24,480 bases of DNA from Candidatus Omnitrophota bacterium. GTDB lineage: Bacteria > Omnitrophota > Gorgyraeia > Duberdicusellales > 4484-171. Made by a program: the position numbers and the translations under genes. The stretch lies in contig JAQTUC010000006.1 in the NCBI GenBank assembly GCA_028710385.1, positions 1-24,480 of the forward strand, in the 5' to 3' direction. Below are positions 22,078-24,480 of this stretch, piece after piece. The notes beneath the pieces are model-generated. The model was not told where the DNA came from. It made no database searches and saw nothing but the letters and a program-made list of their open reading frames with translations. Within the stretch, counting starts at the first letter, position 1. Each line of letters opens with the position of its first letter.

Positions 22078-22587
22078 TTATATATTATTATATATACCTT
22101 TATATCCTTCTGTCTCTTTCGTGGGCAAAAACACAAGCTGCGCTATGCGGGCATTTTGTTTTATTTTTATCCCTAAAGGATTGCCGACGATTAAAACAAA
22201 CTCCCCTCTCCCGGTAAAACCCGCATCCCATACGCCATGCTGGGTAAATGCGCCCATGCGCAGCAGCGTTGTTCTGGTGAATGCCTGCGCAACTAAGTCG
22301 TTAGGCAGATTAACGGTTTCATTCGTGCGCACTTTATAGGTGCCTTGTTTTAACATCCACCAGCCGAATTTATCCTTGGGATTTTTCTTTTCAGGAATTA
22401 TTTCTTTACCCTGAGGCACAACTCTTTCTTTGTTTGAAAAATCAACCGCTCCGGCTTCGTCAAACGCATAAATCTTTCCAACGGTTAAATCAAGGCCGTT
22501 TGGCGTAAGCTGCGTTTCAAGGTCAATTAAGCCTTCAATAAGTTTTTTCTCTTCTACCAGTTTTTTTATTTCCTGTTTGTTTAGCAT
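22078..22587 (-). CDS. dut: dUTP diphosphatase, archaeal-type (dCTP deaminase/dUTPase fold)
   Basis: 169 residues of the trimeric dUTPase/dCTP deaminase family. Motifs: PNGLDLTVGK (29-38), ARTTLLRMG-type RTTLLRMGAFTQ, VWDAGFTGRGEFVLIVGNP, and QNARIAQLVF. The WDAGFxGRGE string and the C-terminal KGIYNN resemble the archaeal-type dUTPase, in contrast to Dcd proteins that read IDPGFxGxITLE. The Glu that Dcd uses for deamination is not at its expected place, so dUTP hydrolysis to dUMP is more likely than dCTP deamination. This also prevents uracil entry into DNA. GAGGAG precedes ATG 22587 with a 3-base spacing. The call between Dut and Dcd is an inference from motifs. Confidence 0.8.
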   Translation of the reverse strand: MLNKQEIKKLVEEKKLIEGLIDLETQLTPNGLDLTVGKIYAFDEAGAVDFSNKERVVPQGKEIIPEKKNPKDKFGWWMLKQGTYKVRTNETVNLPNDLVAQAFTRTTLLRMGAFTQHGVWDAGFTGRGEFVLIVGNPLGIKIKQNARIAQLVFLPTKETEGYKGIYNNI

Positions 22588-22601
22588 ATTCTCCTCGCTA
22601 G

Positions 22602-22676
22602 TTCAGGGGACAGGTTTCAGGGTTCAGGATAAAGTATTTTCGCCTGTTACCTGTTCTCTGTGCCCTGTACCCTGAA
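22602..22676 (-). repeat. Heptamer-built hairpin between carB and the dUTPase
   Basis: Two arms face each other: 22602-22629, four 7-base words beginning TTCAGGG and GACAGGT, and 22642-22676, five words whose reverse complements begin TTCAGGG and TACAGGG. Over 27 positions 20 are complementary. The loop is the A/T-rich stretch 22630-22641. There is no U-run downstream. The repeat fills almost all of the 91-base gap, ending just before the carB stop and leaving 14 bases before the dUTPase start. Confidence 0.7.
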
Positions 22677-22678
22677 AA

Positions 22679-24480
22679 TCATTCAAGCATCTTATGGTAC
22701 TCTTGTAAAGGCTTTGGCGCGTCCTTTTGTTTTTTAAGCGCCTCAATTCCTTCAACGCTTGCCTCAGCAGCAGCAACTGTTGTAATGTAGGGAATTTTAT
22801 ACTGTATTGCCATTCTGCGTATGTAAGCGTCGTCCTGTTTTCCGCTTGAGCCTATGGGAGTATTTATAACAAGCTGTAAATTCCTGTTCTTGATAAAATC
22901 CGCGATATCCGGCCTGCCTTCGTCAATCTTGCTTATCTCATTATTTTCTATACCGTTTTCTTTTAAGACCGCGCTTGTTTTTTTGGTGGCGTAAATATTA
23001 AACCCTAATTTTTTAAGTTTTTTGGCAACAGGAATAATATGTTTTTTATCCCTGTCCGCAACTGTGACAAGCACGCTTCCTTCTTCCGGAAGCTTAAAAC
23101 CGGTTGCTTCCTGCGATTTGGCAAATGCAAGGCCGAAGCTGTCGCCTATACCCATAACTTCTCCTGTTGCGCGCATTTCAGGACCCAAAACAGGGTCAAC
23201 CTCGGGAAACATGTTAAAAGGAAATACCGCCTCTTTAACCCCGGTGTAAGGAAGCTTTACTTTCTTAAGCTCAGGGAAGTCTTTTATTTTTTTCCCGAGC
23301 ATAAGCATGGTTGCGATACGCGCGATAGGTATTCCTGTAACTTTAGAGACCACAGGCACTGTCCGGCTTGCGCGCGGGTTTGCTTCTAAGATATAAACCT
23401 TGTCATTGCATATCGCATACTGGATATTCATAAGCCCGACTACTTTTAAGTCTTTTGCGATTTTCGCGGTGTATTCTTCAATTGTCTTTAAGTGCTTCTC
23501 GGGAATTGTGCGCGGAGGAATTGCGCAGGCAGAGTCTCCTGAATGTACGCCTGCAAGCTCTATGTGCTCCATTATTGCGGCGACAAAAGTATTTTCGCCG
23601 TCAGATAGCGCGTCAACTTCTGTTTCAATTGCCTGCTCAAGAAATCTGTCTATAAGCATCGGGAATTCCGGTGTAATTTCAATTGCTTCTTCCGCGTATT
23701 TTTTAAGCATTGCCTCGTCATAGACAACTTCCATGCCGCGGCCCCCTAAAACAAACGAAGGCCTTACCATTAAAGGGTAGCCTATGCGTTTTGCAATTTT
23801 AATTGCTTCTTCAAGCGAGCGGGCAGCATCTCCTTCAGGCTGAGGAATATCCAGTTTTTTAATTCTGTCCCTGAAATATTCCCTGTCTTCGGCAAGGCGT
23901 ATGCTTTCAGGAGAGGTTCCTAGAATTTTAACGCCGTTATCTTTTAATTGCTGCGCAATATTTAATGGCGTCTGGCCGCCGAACTGAACAATTACGCCTT
24001 CGGGTTTTTCTTTTTCATAAATGGCAAGCACATCCTCAACGGTTAAAGGCTCAAAATAAAGTTTATTGGACGTGTCATAATCCGTTGAGACTGTCTCGGG
24101 GTTACAGTTAACCATTATTGACTCAAGGCCTTCGTCGCGAAGAGCAAACGCAGCGTGAACGCAGGTGTAATCAAATTCAATTCCCTGGCCTATTCGGTTT
24201 GGGCCTCCGCCTAAAATCATAACTTTCTTTTTGTCGGAAACAGCGACCTCGTCATTTGCGTTATACGTAGAGTAATAATAGGCCGCGTTATTAACGCCGC
24301 TTACGGGAACAGAGTTAAATTTTTCTTCCTTACCCAGAGAAATTCTTTTATCGCGCACTGTTTTTTCTTTTACGCCGAAAAGTTCGCCCAGATACCTGTC
24401 GGAAAATCCCCACTCTTTGGCTTTGATAAGTTTTTTATCCGGCAGTTCGCTCCACTTATGTTTTATCAAATCCTCTTCCA
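22679..24480 (-). CDS. carB: Carbamoyl phosphate synthase large subunit (partial, 5' end outside window)
   Basis: C-terminal 600 residues of CarB (family length about 1070). The reading frame continues to the window edge without a true start, since a TTG near 24469 lies inside an open frame (EEDL). The visible order is: end of the oligomerisation domain; second synthetase unit from KKKVMILGGGPNRIGQGIEFDY, with its ATP-grasp domain (PLMVRPSFVLGGRGM, AGVHSGDSACAIPPRTI, ILEANPRASRTVP); and the C-terminal MGS-like allosteric domain (about 470-596) with PDIADFIKNRNLQLVINTP, the site that binds UMP or IMP in other CarB proteins. This subunit makes carbamoyl phosphate from bicarbonate, ammonia and ATP for pyrimidine and arginine synthesis. 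The end is intact, reaching the stop at 22679-22681. Confidence 0.97.
   Translation of the reverse strand, partial: EEDLIKHKWSELPDKKLIKAKEWGFSDRYLGELFGVKEKTVRDKRISLGKEEKFNSVPVSGVNNAAYYYSTYNANDEVAVSDKKKVMILGGGPNRIGQGIEFDYTCVHAAFALRDEGLESIMVNCNPETVSTDYDTSNKLYFEPLTVEDVLAIYEKEKPEGVIVQFGGQTPLNIAQQLKDNGVKILGTSPESIRLAEDREYFRDRIKKLDIPQPEGDAARSLEEAIKIAKRIGYPLMVRPSFVLGGRGMEVVYDEAMLKKYAEEAIEITPEFPMLIDRFLEQAIETEVDALSDGENTFVAAIMEHIELAGVHSGDSACAIPPRTIPEKHLKTIEEYTAKIAKDLKVVGLMNIQYAICNDKVYILEANPRASRTVPVVSKVTGIPIARIATMLMLGKKIKDFPELKKVKLPYTGVKEAVFPFNMFPEVDPVLGPEMRATGEVMGIGDSFGLAFAKSQEATGFKLPEEGSVLVTVADRDKKHIIPVAKKLKKLGFNIYATKKTSAVLKENGIENNEISKIDEGRPDIADFIKNRNLQLVINTPIGSSGKQDDAYIRRMAIQYKIPYITTVAAAEASVEGIEALKKQKDAPKPLQEYHKMLE

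Noticed and set aside
24400..24469. A start codon for carB at 24469
   Set aside because: The TTG lies within an open frame that continues to the edge (EEDL), and the first residues belong to the oligomerisation domain of a longer CarB.

Overview
The window is a dense, AT-rich bacterial chromosome segment. Nearly all of it is housekeeping genes on the minus strand, with one plus-strand block of small unknown genes at about 11.7-14.4 kb. The V/A-type ATPase operon has the order atpE, a DUF2764-type gene, atpA, atpB, as in chlamydiae, spirochaetes and Bacteroidetes. With the respiratory-type PyrD/PyrK pair, an archaeal-type dUTPase and abundant short-word intergenic repeats, this suggests an uncultured lineage such as Elusimicrobiota or Omnitrophota. 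That placement is an inference from gene style, not a sequence match.

Layout. 1-3495 (minus): V-type ATPase atpE, DUF2764, atpA and atpB (cut by the window edge), with a good sigma-70-like promoter at 3577-3605. 3685-9845 (minus): patatin-like lipoprotein, MgtA-type P-type ATPase, a small membrane protein and a dCache-HAMP histidine kinase. 9899-11478 (minus): pyrF and pyrD, overlapping, behind a near-consensus promoter. 11705-14367 (plus): six small genes, mostly membrane or secreted, with strong Shine-Dalgarno sites. 14434-18012 (minus): half-length TauE/SafE permease, family 2 glycosyltransferase, a 64-residue membrane protein and a secreted HEXXH metallopeptidase. 18009-24480 (minus): pyrK, a pabB-pabC fusion, mutM, yjbQ, a dUTPase and the 3' half of carB.

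The common metabolic theme is pyrimidines: carB (carbamoyl phosphate), pyrD plus pyrK (dihydroorotate oxidation), pyrF (UMP) and the dUTPase (dUMP). The genes are split into separate transcription units. Folate (pabBC) and DNA repair (mutM) genes sit among them.

The most interesting material is non-coding. (1) A structured element occurs twice, at 13361-13546 and 14801-15051. Each copy fills the gap between one gene's stop codon and the next gene's Shine-Dalgarno site, in the same orientation relative to transcription. Each has a long hairpin with a CCCCACACC-type stem, a TATAAT-containing 11-bp hairpin and a TCTGCTCATT end; the second copy has 16-bp terminal inverted repeats. (2) Degenerate 7-base tandem word arrays, with different words at each locus, occupy three successive intergenic gaps (carB-dut, dut-yjbQ, yjbQ-mutM). 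A fourth 7-base array and one 8-base array lie in frame inside pyrK.
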